From: Edaphobacter acidisoli
GTDB lineage: Bacteria > Acidobacteriota > Terriglobia > Terriglobales > Acidobacteriaceae
Reading direction: 5' to 3'
NCBI RefSeq assembly: GCF_014642855.1
Contig: NZ_BMJB01000001.1
Coordinates: forward strand, 1,178,001 to 1,242,000
Length of the DNA: 64,000 nucleotides
Shown here: piece by piece, positions 39,809-49,627 of the stretch
How positions within the stretch are numbered: position 1 is the first letter of the stretch
How the letters are laid out: every line of letters begins with the position of its first letter
Position numbers and translations under genes: made by a program
The notes under the pieces: model-generated
The model's input: the letters and a program-made list of their open reading frames with translations, nothing else
Told to the model about the DNA's origin: nothing
Database searches by the model: none

Positions 39809-42508
39809 ATGAACAGCACCGGGCCGCTGCATCCTGAGATAGCCAAGGCACTCGACAACGGTGCAGCCATCGTGACGGGCAATCAGCGTGCAGCGCGGAC
39901 CCTGATGCGAGCATTTGATCTCCGCAACAGACAATTAGGGCTCGGCAGCTGGCAACCTGCACAGGTCTTTTCATGGGATACATGGACGTCAACACTCTGG
40001 CGTCGGCTGCTCATCGACGGCCATGTTTCACGTCTACTCGTGAATCGGACGCAGGAGCACTCCATCTGGCTCGGCATTCTCGCAACCGACAACGAGCTGA
40101 AAAGTCTACGCTCAAAAGATGCGCTCGCTACACTGGCAGCCGACGCCTGGCAACGCCTGTGCAGCTATTGCGGGCAAAGTAAACTGCGCGGCACAGCATC
40201 TACCCCGGACACGATGGCCTTTGAACGATGGGCAATCGAATTCCATCGCAAATGCAGAGACGGCAACTTTCTGGCTCAGGCAGAACTCGAAGATGCCCTG
40301 ACTCGCGCGGCCACAACCAATGATCTGCGTCTTGAACAGACAGAGATCGCCCTCCTCGGCTTCGATCGCTTTACCCCCGCACAATCAGCTTTGCTCAAAG
40401 CCATCCAGTCGGCGGGCTGCAATGTCAGTGAGCTGCAGCCAACTTTTCCAACAGAGAAGCGACTGCTCATCAAGGCGGCTGACGAAGAAGACGAGATCGT
40501 GACCGCTGCTAGATGGGCCAGGCAACTTCTCAAAGAGCGCCCTGAAACACAGATCGCGATCGTCGTCCCATCTCTCGAAAAACACCGAGCCCAAATGGAT
40601 AGGACCTTCCGCGGGATTCTCGCACCCGAACTGCAAAACATCGCGGCTTCCGAAGATACCTGTCCATATGAATTCTCGCTTGGGACCCCACTTGCGCAAA
40701 CACCAATGGTGCGAACCGCATTGGACCTGCTTCACCTCGCCATTGGACCTATTTCAGTCGATCGCGCAAGTGCCCTAGTGCTCTCACCCTACTTTTCCAT
40801 GGAGCCGGCCGAACGAGCAGCACGCGCAGAGTTTGACGTCTTCGAAATGCGCAAGGCGCACAGACTTCGTCCAGAAATCTTACTCGACTGGTTGAGCACA
40901 GCGACATATAAATCGCCGCGCAGGAAGAATCTCAGACGCCTTTCTTCCGCACTGCAAGCTTTGCATCCGCTGTCCTTGCGTCTTAGCAAACCCCAGCAAA
41001 AAACCCACGCCGAATGGGCACAAACCATGCACGAGTTGCTCGATATTGCCCGCTGGCGTTCGGAACACGAGACAAGCATTGAGTTTCAGATACGCAGAAA
41101 GTGGGAAAGCGCGCTCGATGAACTGGCAGCTCTGGACTTCGACGGATCGCGCGTCGAGTTCAGCCATGCCTTGAAATCGCTCGAACGCATCGTAGAGCAA
41201 AATATGTTTGCTCCAGAGTCGCACGAAGCGCCTATTCAGATCATAGGCGCTCTCGAAGCCGCAGGTGCAACATTCGACGCCATCTGGCTAATGCGCGCCG
41301 GAGATCTGAGCTGGCCTCTTCCGACCAGTACGAATCCTCTACTCTCCTGGCGTCTTCAGCGCGAACTGCAGATGCCCGGTTCAGATGTTGCACGCGACAG
41401 CAGCGATGCACATAAGCTGACCGAGCGAATCGTTGCAAGTGCGACCACAGCCATCGTGAGCTACGCAACCGAAACACCTGAGGGCAAGCAACAACATTCA
41501 TCTTCACTTGAAGGATTGGGTCTATCTGAAATTGACACCGGAGACATCGCGGCCCCTGAGGCACCTTACGCTCTTGTCGAGCTTGAACTGCTGAACGATG
41601 ACGAACCCATCCAGCCCTTGCCGGACGCTATCGTCCACGGTGGCGCGCAAGTTCTGAAGAGCCAGGCAAAATGCCCATTTCGCGCATTCGCCGAACATCG
41701 GCTGCGGTCTTCCAAAATTGAACAATCAGTTCCTGGAATGAGCGCAGCCGAAAGCGGTATTGCTGTACATCGCGCGCTTGAGCTTTTCTGGAGCGAAGTA
41801 AGAACACAGCAACGTCTCAAGGAGATGCCTTCTCGCGAACTTGCCGAGATGGTCGATCGGTGCGTCCTGCGGAGCCTCGCAAAGATGGATTCCCTTAGCG
41901 GGACCGCGTGGGATACCGCATACATGCAGGTGCAACGCGCCCGCATGAACCGCCTGCTCATCCACTGGCTTGAGCTCGAGATAAAGCGCCCGAGCTTTGA
42001 AGTTGTTGCCCAGGAAGAAGGCCTCAGCGATGTCCACGTCGGCCCGCTGCGCCTGAAGGTTCGCGTCGACCGCGTCGATTCAACCAAAGACGGCAGAATC
42101 TTGATTGACTATAAGACCGGGAAAGTTACGCCAAACGAGTGGCTCACCGACCGGCCTGACGAGCCGCAGCTTCCGCTCTATGCCATAGTCACAGATGCCA
42201 CGAAGTTGCAGGGAGTAGCATTCGGACTGGTCCGCGCAGGTGACGACCGCGACCTGACCGGCTTTGGCGCAGCCACTGATGTCATACTGCATCAGCGCAA
42301 ACTCAAATTCGCATCTCTGGAAAATCAGGTTGAAGATTGGAGACGTGTCCTCGACAATCTTGCCGTCAATTTTTCCCAAGGCGATGCCAGCGTGGACCCC
42401 AAGGCTTATCCGAAGACATGCCAGCACTGCAGCCAAAGAATCCTCTGTCGTCTCGATCCATCGCAACTGCAAAAGGAGGATGACGAAGTGGAGGTGGAGC
42501 TTGGGTGA
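39809..42508 (+). CDS. addB: AddB-like PD-(D/E)XK nuclease of the AddAB/RecBCD type
   Basis: 899 residues, DNA repair nuclease-helicase partner. The N-terminal helicase-like part (PIVTGNQRAARTL; no Walker A) is degenerate, as in AddB. The C-terminal RecB-family nuclease has VRVDRVDSTKDGRILIDYKTGK (Asp, Glu/Asp, Lys of the active site; cut at 42100-42130) and EPQLPLYAIV. Four cysteines, Cys622 (AKCPFRAF), and Cys871, Cys874, Cys880 (CQHCSQRILC), give the 4Fe-4S site expected of AddB nucleases. Similar proteins are annotated as 'probable DNA repair protein'. The stop overlaps the addA-type start by 8 bases. Confidence 0.85.
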   Translation: MNSTGPLHPEIAKALDNGAAIVTGNQRAARTLMRAFDLRNRQLGLGSWQPAQVFSWDTWTSTLWRRLLIDGHVSRLLVNRTQEHSIWLGILATDNELKSLRSKDALATLAADAWQRLCSYCGQSKLRGTASTPDTMAFERWAIEFHRKCRDGNFLAQAELEDALTRAATTNDLRLEQTEIALLGFDRFTPAQSALLKAIQSAGCNVSELQPTFPTEKRLLIKAADEEDEIVTAARWARQLLKERPETQIAIVVPSLEKHRAQMDRTFRGILAPELQNIAASEDTCPYEFSLGTPLAQTPMVRTALDLLHLAIGPISVDRASALVLSPYFSMEPAERAARAEFDVFEMRKAHRLRPEILLDWLSTATYKSPRRKNLRRLSSALQALHPLSLRLSKPQQKTHAEWAQTMHELLDIARWRSEHETSIEFQIRRKWESALDELAALDFDGSRVEFSHALKSLERIVEQNMFAPESHEAPIQIIGALEAAGATFDAIWLMRAGDLSWPLPTSTNPLLSWRLQRELQMPGSDVARDSSDAHKLTERIVASATTAIVSYATETPEGKQQHSSSLEGLGLSEIDTGDIAAPEAPYALVELELLNDDEPIQPLPDAIVHGGAQVLKSQAKCPFRAFAEHRLRSSKIEQSVPGMSAAESGIAVHRALELFWSEVRTQQRLKEMPSRELAEMVDRCVLRSLAKMDSLSGTAWDTAYMQVQRARMNRLLIHWLELEIKRPSFEVVAQEEGLSDVHVGPLRLKVRVDRVDSTKDGRILIDYKTGKVTPNEWLTDRPDEPQLPLYAIVTDATKLQGVAFGLVRAGDDRDLTGFGAATDVILHQRKLKFASLENQVEDWRRVLDNLAVNFSQGDASVDPKAYPKTCQHCSQRILCRLDPSQLQKEDDEVEVELG

Positions 42509-45500
42509 ACTATTCCTCTTTCCAAACCCAGATGTAATCCAGCCAACTACAGAAGAGACCTTGCCGCCAGACTGGCAAGCTCGCAGAGATGCGCTCGACG
42601 TGCATCGGTCATGGATCGTTGAAGCCCCTGCCGGCTCCGGCAAAACCGGCTTACTGATTCAGCGCTTTCTCAAGCTGCTCGCCGATGAGAGCGTCCAGCA
42701 ACCCGAGCAGGTGCTCGCCATCACCTTCACCGTCAAGGCAACCGCGGAGATGCGCGAGCGCATCGTGAAGCAATTGCAGCTCGCCACCGGATCCGATCAA
42801 TCTAAGACCTCCTTCGAGCGTGAAACAAGGGCGTTGGCGCAGGTTGTATTACGTCGTGACCAAATGCTCGGATGGGAGTTGCTCAACCACCCACGCAGAC
42901 TGAATATTCGCACCATCCACTCTGTCTGTGGTGAGATCGCGCGTTCACTCCCCGTGCTCTCCGGCGCAGGCGGTGCATTGTCTCCTGTCGAAGACGCAAG
43001 CGTGCTCTATCAGGAAGCAGCACGCCGAACCCTGATGCAACTTGGCGGCACCGATGCGGAGCTTAGTGCAGCTCTGCGCACCCTCCTATTGCATCGCGAC
43101 GGCAATCTCGTCGACTGCGAACGTCTGCTCATGGAGATATTCTCTCTCCGCGACCAATGGGGTGGGCTAATCCCACTTTCCGGAGGAGCGTTGAGCGAAA
43201 CGTATCTTGATGGCATTGTTCGCACACAACTACAACGCGTGTTGGAGCAATCGGTACAGTCCGGGTTGGCACGTTTGACCTCAGTGTTTCCAAAAGAGCA
43301 GCTAACAGAACTTACAGCGCTCGTTGAGGATATGGCCCATGCCCCCGGTTATCAGGGTTCCGCATCGCCAATCGCACACTTTGCAGGTATTCACATCGAA
43401 CCAGGTGAAAGCGTAGAAGAGCTGGAGCGATGGCGTTCCCTGGCCCACATCCTCACCACAAATGACGGCTGGAGAAAGACCAGAAACAAAAAGCATCTCG
43501 GCTTCGAATTTGAATCTCACCATGCGCTCAGACTCAGGAATCTACACGACGATCTGTGCGCGAATGATGAATTGTTCGCCGCGCTTCGGCAAGTCACGAA
43601 GCTTCCCCCTGCACAATATCCTGACGAGCAATGGGCAGTTATTAAAGTATTGTTCCGCGTCCTGCGCCGCGCGCTCGCCGAGCTACAGCTTGTCTTCGCA
43701 GAGCACGACGAATGCGATTTCACCGAACTAGAGCTACTCGCGCATGCAGCACTGAATCAGGAAAACTCCTCCAACGCTTTGGCCGAGTCCCTGGGAGTAA
43801 AATTTCAACACCTGCTTGTCGATGAGATGCAGGACACCTCAACCATTCAATATCAATTGCTTGAAATGCTGACCCGCGGCTGGGACGGTCAGAGTCAGAC
43901 CATCTTTCTCGTCGGTGATCCCAAACAGTCCATCTATCTCTTCCGGCACGCTCGCGTGGAACGGTTCGTACGCACCATGCTCACTGGAGAGTTCGGCGAC
44001 CTTCCCATTGAGCGCTTGCAGTTGACGACAAACTTCCGCTCGCAGAGCGGTCTGGTAAGTGCATTCAACGAAGACTTCTCGAAGCTCTTCCCTTCCGCAT
44101 CAGACATCTCGAATCCAGAAGAAGTCCCTTATGCCAGAGCAGTTTCGAGACGAGAACCATCCAGCGACGCACAAAACATTGTGTGGCACGGCACCGTCTT
44201 ACCCCCCAAGGAGAATCGCCACAATAGCAAAGCGGCCATACCTGATCAAAGTCATCTCGATGCGGAGTCGATCCGTTCCACCATCGAACTGTGGCGCTCC
44301 CGCCCACTCCCCTCGGGCCGCACAGAACCATGGAAAATTGCTGTTCTCGTGCGCACGAAACACCTGCTGAACGACATCATCGCGGAATTGAAAGCATCTG
44401 CAATCGCATATCGCGCGGTAGACATTGAATCTCTGGGAGACAGGCAAGAGGTCCTTGACCTTTTCGCACTCACACGCGCTTTGCTGCATCCGGCAGATCG
44501 CACCGCATGGCTAGCCGTGCTTCGAGCACCATGGTGTGGTCTTAGCCTTGCTGAATTACACCTGTTAGCAGGCGCAGACAACCATGACTACGCGCAACGT
44601 TCCATGGAGAGCCTCATCGACGAACGCGGCGACCTATTGAGCGAAGAGAGCTGTGAGCGATTAACCCGCCTGTGGCCCATCATGCGTGCTGCAGCAGACA
44701 AACAAACTCAACTCACCGCGTCGCAGCTTGTGGAACGCACATGGCGATCGCTCGGAGGCGATGCTTACCTCGGCGCAAATGAAACTGCGAATGCGCTCCG
44801 TTACCTGCAGCTCCTTGCCGAATTGGAGATGGAAGCGGGCGATATCAATCTCCCTCTGCTTCAACGCCGCATGGCAAGCCTCTTCGCCAACACCAGCACA
44901 ACCGAAAATGCAGTCGATTTGCTGACCATTCACAAGGCAAAGGGTTTGGAGTGGGACCTGGTGATCGTTCCTGGTATGGAGAAATCCCCACGACGAGATC
45001 GTGGACGCTTGCTGAGCTGGGAAGAACTCAACCCGACTGGAGAAAATTCCTCACCATTTGTCCTGGCTCCAATCGCGGGCAAAGGCGAGGGATCGAAAAT
45101 ACTCAACGCATGGATTCAAGGTATTCACAGCGCGCGAGAGATCGCCGAACAGAAACGTCTGTTTTACGTTGCCTGCACACGCGCTAAAGAGGAGCTCCAT
45201 CTGTTCGCTGCTCCAAGATTGAACGCCAAAGGAGAAATTAGACCGCCCTCCGGCAGTCTTCTTGAAACCGCATGGCCAGCAGCACAAAAGCATTTTTCTG
45301 TATCGCCAACCACACAGCAAGCATCTGCTCAGCTCCATCTGCCTGAGAACGCTTCAGGCCTTGCTCTCGCAGCATCCGGCAATGCGAGCATGCATCCGCG
45401 TTTGCAGCGACTTCCTCTTGCGTTCCATCCTCAATCGCGTTTTAAGACAACGACCAGGTTGCCCTCTACCGGTACGACTCTGCGCAATGCCGCGTCGTTC

Positions 45501-46079
45501 ACAAGACCCGAAGGTTCTTTTGAGGCAAGAGTCTTAGGCAACACAGTACACGCTTTTCTGGAACAGATGGCGAGACGTGTTGCATCAGGCACGGAGACTG
45601 ATCAGCTTCTGCTCGAAATTGTCGCTTGGAAACCGCGTATCATCGCAGTACTGCGCGCCGAGAGCATGCCTCCTAACCGTCTCGAACGCTATGCACAACA
45701 GGTAATCACCGCACTGACCAATGCTCTTCAAGACGCCGCAGGTCGCTGGATACTGGCCTTCCGCAAAAATAGCTCAAGTGAATTCGCCATAACCTCGTGG
45801 CAGAAAGAAAGAACAAGCGTGCGACTCGACCGCATCTTTCGCGCCGGAACTGAGCCTTTGACAGAAGGGGATAACTGTGTGTGGATTGTGGATTACAAAA
45901 CCACCCTGCATGTGGGAGGAGACATTGGAGATTTTCTGGCCGGAGAACGCGCCAGATACGAAGGACAACTGACAAGCTACGCACGCATCATCCGAACCAG
46001 CCAGCCAGGAACAGATATTCGTGTAGCGCTCTATTTCCCAATGCTCCCGAAGCTAATTTGGTGGGAGCCGGATTTATAA
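42501..46079 (+). CDS. addA: AddA-like UvrD/Rep-type helicase with C-terminal nuclease domain
   Basis: About 1192 residues, ATP-dependent DNA end-processing enzyme. Walker A APAGSGKT at 42-49; ITFTVKATAEMRERI; Walker B-like LLVDEMQDTSTIQYQLLE; LVGDPKQSIYLFRHARV; motif V/VI region VDLLTIHKAKGLEWDLV and RLFYVACTRAKEELHL; and a PD-(D/E)XK nuclease with CVWIVDYKTTLHVGGDI and QLTSYARI. With the AddB-like protein it should resect double-strand breaks; Chi is not known. The start is a TTG at 42501, inside addB, with GGAGG 6 bases before it; the ATG at 42480 has its Shine-Dalgarno too close. Confidence 0.9.
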   Translation: MGELFLFPNPDVIQPTTEETLPPDWQARRDALDVHRSWIVEAPAGSGKTGLLIQRFLKLLADESVQQPEQVLAITFTVKATAEMRERIVKQLQLATGSDQSKTSFERETRALAQVVLRRDQMLGWELLNHPRRLNIRTIHSVCGEIARSLPVLSGAGGALSPVEDASVLYQEAARRTLMQLGGTDAELSAALRTLLLHRDGNLVDCERLLMEIFSLRDQWGGLIPLSGGALSETYLDGIVRTQLQRVLEQSVQSGLARLTSVFPKEQLTELTALVEDMAHAPGYQGSASPIAHFAGIHIEPGESVEELERWRSLAHILTTNDGWRKTRNKKHLGFEFESHHALRLRNLHDDLCANDELFAALRQVTKLPPAQYPDEQWAVIKVLFRVLRRALAELQLVFAEHDECDFTELELLAHAALNQENSSNALAESLGVKFQHLLVDEMQDTSTIQYQLLEMLTRGWDGQSQTIFLVGDPKQSIYLFRHARVERFVRTMLTGEFGDLPIERLQLTTNFRSQSGLVSAFNEDFSKLFPSASDISNPEEVPYARAVSRREPSSDAQNIVWHGTVLPPKENRHNSKAAIPDQSHLDAESIRSTIELWRSRPLPSGRTEPWKIAVLVRTKHLLNDIIAELKASAIAYRAVDIESLGDRQEVLDLFALTRALLHPADRTAWLAVLRAPWCGLSLAELHLLAGADNHDYAQRSMESLIDERGDLLSEESCERLTRLWPIMRAAADKQTQLTASQLVERTWRSLGGDAYLGANETANALRYLQLLAELEMEAGDINLPLLQRRMASLFANTSTTENAVDLLTIHKAKGLEWDLVIVPGMEKSPRRDRGRLLSWEELNPTGENSSPFVLAPIAGKGEGSKILNAWIQGIHSAREIAEQKRLFYVACTRAKEELHLFAAPRLNAKGEIRPPSGSLLETAWPAAQKHFSVSPTTQQASAQLHLPENASGLALAASGNASMHPRLQRLPLAFHPQSRFKTTTRLPSTGTTLRNAASFTRPEGSFEARVLGNTVHAFLEQMARRVASGTETDQLLLEIVAWKPRIIAVLRAESMPPNRLERYAQQVITALTNALQDAAGRWILAFRKNSSSEFAITSWQKERTSVRLDRIFRAGTEPLTEGDNCVWIVDYKTTLHVGGDIGDFLAGERARYEGQLTSYARIIRTSQPGTDIRVALYFPMLPKLIWWEPDL

Positions 46080-46081
46080 AT

Positions 46082-46753
46082 TCACACAGCCTGCGCTCCT
46101 GCAGGATTATGACGAACGTCGGCTCCCCGCACCCAGAAGATCACATCCTCTGCAATGTTTGTCGCATGATCGCCAACTCGCTCCAGATTGCGCGCAATAA
46201 TCAGCGCATTCAATGACTGCGGAGTAAGCTCAGGCCTTTCTTTGATAAGCGTGCTTAGTGCTTGATAGGCTGCATCGTTCATCCTGTCAACCTGATCATC
46301 GAGCGCCAGCACAGACTGCGCAAGCTCGACATTACCCTCAATAAAGGCCTGCAACGATTTCCGCACCATCGCCGACGCCAGCGATGCTAGCCGTGGAATA
46401 TCTACAGGCAGATCCACATTCGCAAAGGCGCCCATCTCGCGAACTCTCATGGCAATGTTCACTGCTTGATCTCCCACACGCTCAAGATCAGCATTGATGC
46501 GGATCACCGAAAGAATGAAGCGCAGGTCGATCGCCATGGGTTGTTCCATGGCAAGAAGATCGAGAGCCATCTGGTCGATCTCCCGCTCAAGTTTATTAAT
46601 GGAAGGTTCAGCCTGCAGCACAAGCTCGCAGATGCTGGTGTCACGCGTGATATACGCCTCAATCGAGCGTTGAATGGCCTGCTCCGCCAGCCCTGCCATA
46701 ATGAGTAGCCGCTCTTTCAAATCATCGAGGCTCTGCTGAAATTTAATACGCAT
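46082..46753 (-). CDS. phoU: Phosphate signalling protein PhoU
   Basis: 223 residues, two repeats of a three-helix bundle with the metal-binding-like segments (LERVGDQAVNIAMRVREM; ARNLERVGDHATNIAEDVIF). PhoU tells PhoR/PstB about phosphate supply so the kinase is silenced. The ATG overlaps the pstB stop by one base (TGATG), and it ends the operon. It is convergent with addA, with 2 bases between stops. Confidence 0.95.
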   Translation of the reverse strand: MRIKFQQSLDDLKERLLIMAGLAEQAIQRSIEAYITRDTSICELVLQAEPSINKLEREIDQMALDLLAMEQPMAIDLRFILSVIRINADLERVGDQAVNIAMRVREMGAFANVDLPVDIPRLASLASAMVRKSLQAFIEGNVELAQSVLALDDQVDRMNDAAYQALSTLIKERPELTPQSLNALIIARNLERVGDHATNIAEDVIFWVRGADVRHNPAGAQAV

Positions 46754-47511
46754 CAGCCAAACCTCCCCGTAATGTAATCCTCCGTTCGCTTGTCGCGCGG
46801 ATTAGTAAATATCTTATGCGTCGAGTCGAACTCAACGAGCTTGCCGTTCAGAAAGAACCCCGTGTTCTCTGCGACGCGTGCGGCTTGCTGCATATTATGC
46901 GTCACAATCACGATGGTGTACTGGCTCTTGAGCTGAAAGATAAGATCTTCAATCTTTGAAGTCGATACCGGATCGAGCGCCGATGCGGGCTCATCCATCA
47001 GCAGCACCTCAGGATCGACGGCCAATGCACGAGCAATACAAAGACGCTGCTGCTGGCCTCCGGAGAGGCTCGCCCCTGATTTTTTCTTCAGATCGTCCTT
47101 AACCTCTTCCCATAGTGCAGCCTGCCTGAGCGACCGCTCGCAGATCTCATCCAGCACACGCCGGTTGCGAAAGCCATTCAGCTTCAGCCCACTCACAACA
47201 TTGTCGTAAATAGACATCGTAGGAAAGGGGTTAGGCCGCTGAAACACCATCCCCACTCGGCGGCGAATCTCAACAGGAGACACATCTTTATAGATGTCCA
47301 GATCGCCCATTTTCACAATGCCGGTCGCGCGCGCAATCGGATTCGTCTCATGCATACGATTCAGGCAGCGAACAAACGTCGATTTGCCGCAGCCCGAGGG
47401 CCCGATCAGCGCAGTAGCATGGTTCGCCGGAATGTGCAGGTTGATGTCCTGCAGCGTATGCGTCGAACCGTACCAGGCGTTCAGGTCTTCCACCAGAATG
47501 CCAACTCCCAC
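46753..47511 (-). CDS. pstB: Phosphate ABC transporter ATP-binding protein
   Basis: About 252 residues. Walker [30 protein letters not shown] (Q-loop and PstB-specific), [16 protein letters not shown], Walker [15 protein letters not shown] and the H-loop [12 protein letters not shown]. PstB drives high-affinity phosphate import with PstA and PstC. The start is a GTG sharing one base with the pstA stop (TAGTG), with GGAGG 6 bases before it; an upstream ATG in the same frame lies in pstA and is a chance start. [15 protein letters not shown] is the usual PstB N terminus. Confidence 0.96.
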   Translation of the reverse strand: MGVGILVEDLNAWYGSTHTLQDINLHIPANHATALIGPSGCGKSTFVRCLNRMHETNPIARATGIVKMGDLDIYKDVSPVEIRRRVGMVFQRPNPFPTMSIYDNVVSGLKLNGFRNRRVLDEICERSLRQAALWEEVKDDLKKKSGASLSGGQQQRLCIARALAVDPEVLLMDEPASALDPVSTSKIEDLIFQLKSQYTIVIVTHNMQQAARVAENTGFFLNGKLVEFDSTHKIFTNPRDKRTEDYITGRFG

Positions 47512-48416
47512 TAGCTTCCTCCCTTGAGCACGCCGCGATTTGCATAGATGCGCACCAACGTAACCGACGCCATGATGAGAACGATCAAGACCAGCGACCC
47601 AGCCCAGGCCAACCGGTGCCACTCATCATACGGCGAGATTGCGTAGACATAAATCTGCAAAGGCAACGCAGCGATAGGCTCGTTCAGCTTAAAGCTCCAG
47701 AACTGGTTGCCGAATGCCGTAAATAACAACGGGGCAGTCTCACCCGCAACGCGCGCAAACGCCAGCATGCAACCCGTGATAATGCCGGGCGATGCCGTCC
47801 GTAGACTGACCGAAAGCGTCGTCCTCCACTTTGGCACACCCAGCCCAAGCGCGGCTTCACGAATCGCATGTGGCACCGTCGCCAGCATCTCTTCCGTGGT
47901 CCTCGTAATCGTCGGCACCATCATGATGGCCAACGCGATGCCGCCAGCCAGGGCCGAAAAATGCTTCTGTGGAACAACCACCAGCGAATACGCAGCAATG
48001 CCCATCACAATCGACGGAACACCATTCAGCACATCTGCCGTAAAGCGCACTGCATTGCCCAGCATCGTACCGCGTCCATATTCGGCAAGATAAACGCCCG
48101 CTGCAATTCCAATCGGCACACCGATCAGGCTTGACACCATCAGGATGAGCCCCGAGCCGATGATCGAGTTCGCCATGCCGCCGCCCGTCTCGCCCACAGG
48201 CGCGGGAACCTGTGTAAAAAAAGCCAGATTCAGTGAGCTCGCACCCTTGAAGATCAGGTAAACCAGAATCGCCGCCAGCGGCGCAAGCACTACGATAGTC
48301 GCCAAAACAGAAAGCCCACCGACAACATAGTTCGTAGCCGAGCGCCTCACCCTATTGAACCGGGCTAGCTTGCGGCGTGTCTCGATCGGCTGCGAGTTGA
48401 ATGGCTGCGTACTCAT
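47511..48416 (-). CDS. pstA: Phosphate ABC transporter permease PstA
   Basis: 301 residues, six inner-membrane helices after a basic cytosolic N terminus. The permease EAA-like loop is [20 protein letters not shown]; the loop [16 protein letters not shown] is PstA-typical. It partners PstC and is cotranscribed, starting 3 bases after the pstC stop. Confidence 0.95.
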   Translation of the reverse strand: MSTQPFNSQPIETRRKLARFNRVRRSATNYVVGGLSVLATIVVLAPLAAILVYLIFKGASSLNLAFFTQVPAPVGETGGGMANSIIGSGLILMVSSLIGVPIGIAAGVYLAEYGRGTMLGNAVRFTADVLNGVPSIVMGIAAYSLVVVPQKHFSALAGGIALAIMMVPTITRTTEEMLATVPHAIREAALGLGVPKWRTTLSVSLRTASPGIITGCMLAFARVAGETAPLLFTAFGNQFWSFKLNEPIAALPLQIYVYAISPYDEWHRLAWAGSLVLIVLIMASVTLVRIYANRGVLKGGS

Positions 48417-48419
48417 CGT

Positions 48420-49484
48420 CTAGCTCACCTTCGCCGGAGCGCCGCGTGTTACCGCCCACACCATCAGACGCGCAATCGCGTTGACCACAATCGTCACCAA
48501 AAACAGCGCAAGTCCAATCTCAATCAGCGCGCTCAAATACCTATCGCCAGTCGCCTCGGAAAACTCGTTTGCCAGCACGCTTGCCAGCGTATACCCCGGC
48601 GCAAAGAGCGATTTCACAATCTGTGGATTGTTGCCAATCACCATCGTCACAGCCATCGTCTCGCCCAGCGCGCGCCCTAACCCCAGCATCACCGCACCAA
48701 CAATGCCGATGCGAGAGTTGCGCAGCACGCCAATACGAATCATCTCCCACTTCGTCGCGCCCAGCGCTAGCACTGCCTCGCGCTGGCTGTTCGGCACCGA
48801 TAGCATGATGTCTCGTGTCAACGACGAGATAATCGGCAAAACCATGATCGACAGAACAATCCCTGCCGTCAGCATCCCCACGCCAAAGTTTTGCCCATCA
48901 AAGAACCCTGTCCAACCAAGCGTCTTCGCCAGAAACGGCCCCACCACATCGCGAATCAACGGTACCAGCACAAAGATTCCCCACAACCCATAAACGACGC
49001 TTGGAATCGCAGCCAGCAACTCGGTCAAAAATGAGATCGGCGCACGCAGCGGGCGCGGGCAAAGCTCTGTAACAAAGATCGCAACTCCCAGAGCCAGCGG
49101 CACAGCGATAATCAGCGCAAGAATAGAGGTGGTGATGGTGCCATAAATAAACGGCAGCGCACCGAAATTCCCCGATACAGGGTCCCATGCTTGATTCGTA
49201 AAGAACTTCCACCCAAACTGCACCAGTGTCAGGTGCGAGCGGACTATGAGAATCACAAGGATCATCAGAACGATGGCAAAGATGCTGCACGCACAGGCAA
49301 GCACAATGCCGGCAAAACTGTTATCTGCCATCCTGCCGCTACCACGTTGGCTCAGATAAGTCCGAATTGGCGAAAGCGATCCACCAAACGCATCCAACCG
49401 TTCTCCGCCATGAGCCTCGTCTGTCGCTCCCGAGGGGGAGGAAGCGGCAACTTCCAAAGGCGTGGGTTCTTTTTCAGTCGTCAT
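48420..49484 (-). CDS. pstC: Phosphate ABC transporter permease PstC
   Basis: About 354 residues, six membrane helices after a ~50-residue soluble N terminus rich in Pro, Glu and Gly. EAVLALGATKWEMIRIGVLR is the coupling helix and GRALGETMAVTMVIGN the PstC signature. It heads the pst part of the cluster, which follows phoR; a GTG at 49499 is an equally possible start (AGGA 3 bases before it). A Pho-box-like repeat lies 90-108 bases upstream. No pstS gene is found beside it, although PstS usually comes first. Confidence 0.94.
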   Translation of the reverse strand: MTTEKEPTPLEVAASSPSGATDEAHGGERLDAFGGSLSPIRTYLSQRGSGRMADNSFAGIVLACACSIFAIVLMILVILIVRSHLTLVQFGWKFFTNQAWDPVSGNFGALPFIYGTITTSILALIIAVPLALGVAIFVTELCPRPLRAPISFLTELLAAIPSVVYGLWGIFVLVPLIRDVVGPFLAKTLGWTGFFDGQNFGVGMLTAGIVLSIMVLPIISSLTRDIMLSVPNSQREAVLALGATKWEMIRIGVLRNSRIGIVGAVMLGLGRALGETMAVTMVIGNNPQIVKSLFAPGYTLASVLANEFSEATGDRYLSALIEIGLALFLVTIVVNAIARLMVWAVTRGAPAKVS

Positions 49485-49573
49485 GCGTCCGGAAGACACA
49501 GATCCTATCCCTATGGTTCAAATTTCTGCTGGCAACGAGCGGATGTGAAGCTTCCTTAAGTCTGAAGAAGAAT

Positions 49574-49592
49574 TGTTACACCAAGGTTACAA
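49574..49592 (-). promoter_or_regulatory. Pho-box-like direct repeat upstream of pstC
   Basis: On the minus strand TTGTAACCTTGGTGTAACA contains TGTAAC twice, 11 bases apart (49586-49591 and 49575-49580). Two half-sites on an 11-base period (7+4) are the PhoB pattern known from E. coli. Confidence 0.6.
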
Positions 49593-49627
49593 AACGGGGA
49601 AATCCCGACGAATCTCTTTATTTTCCG

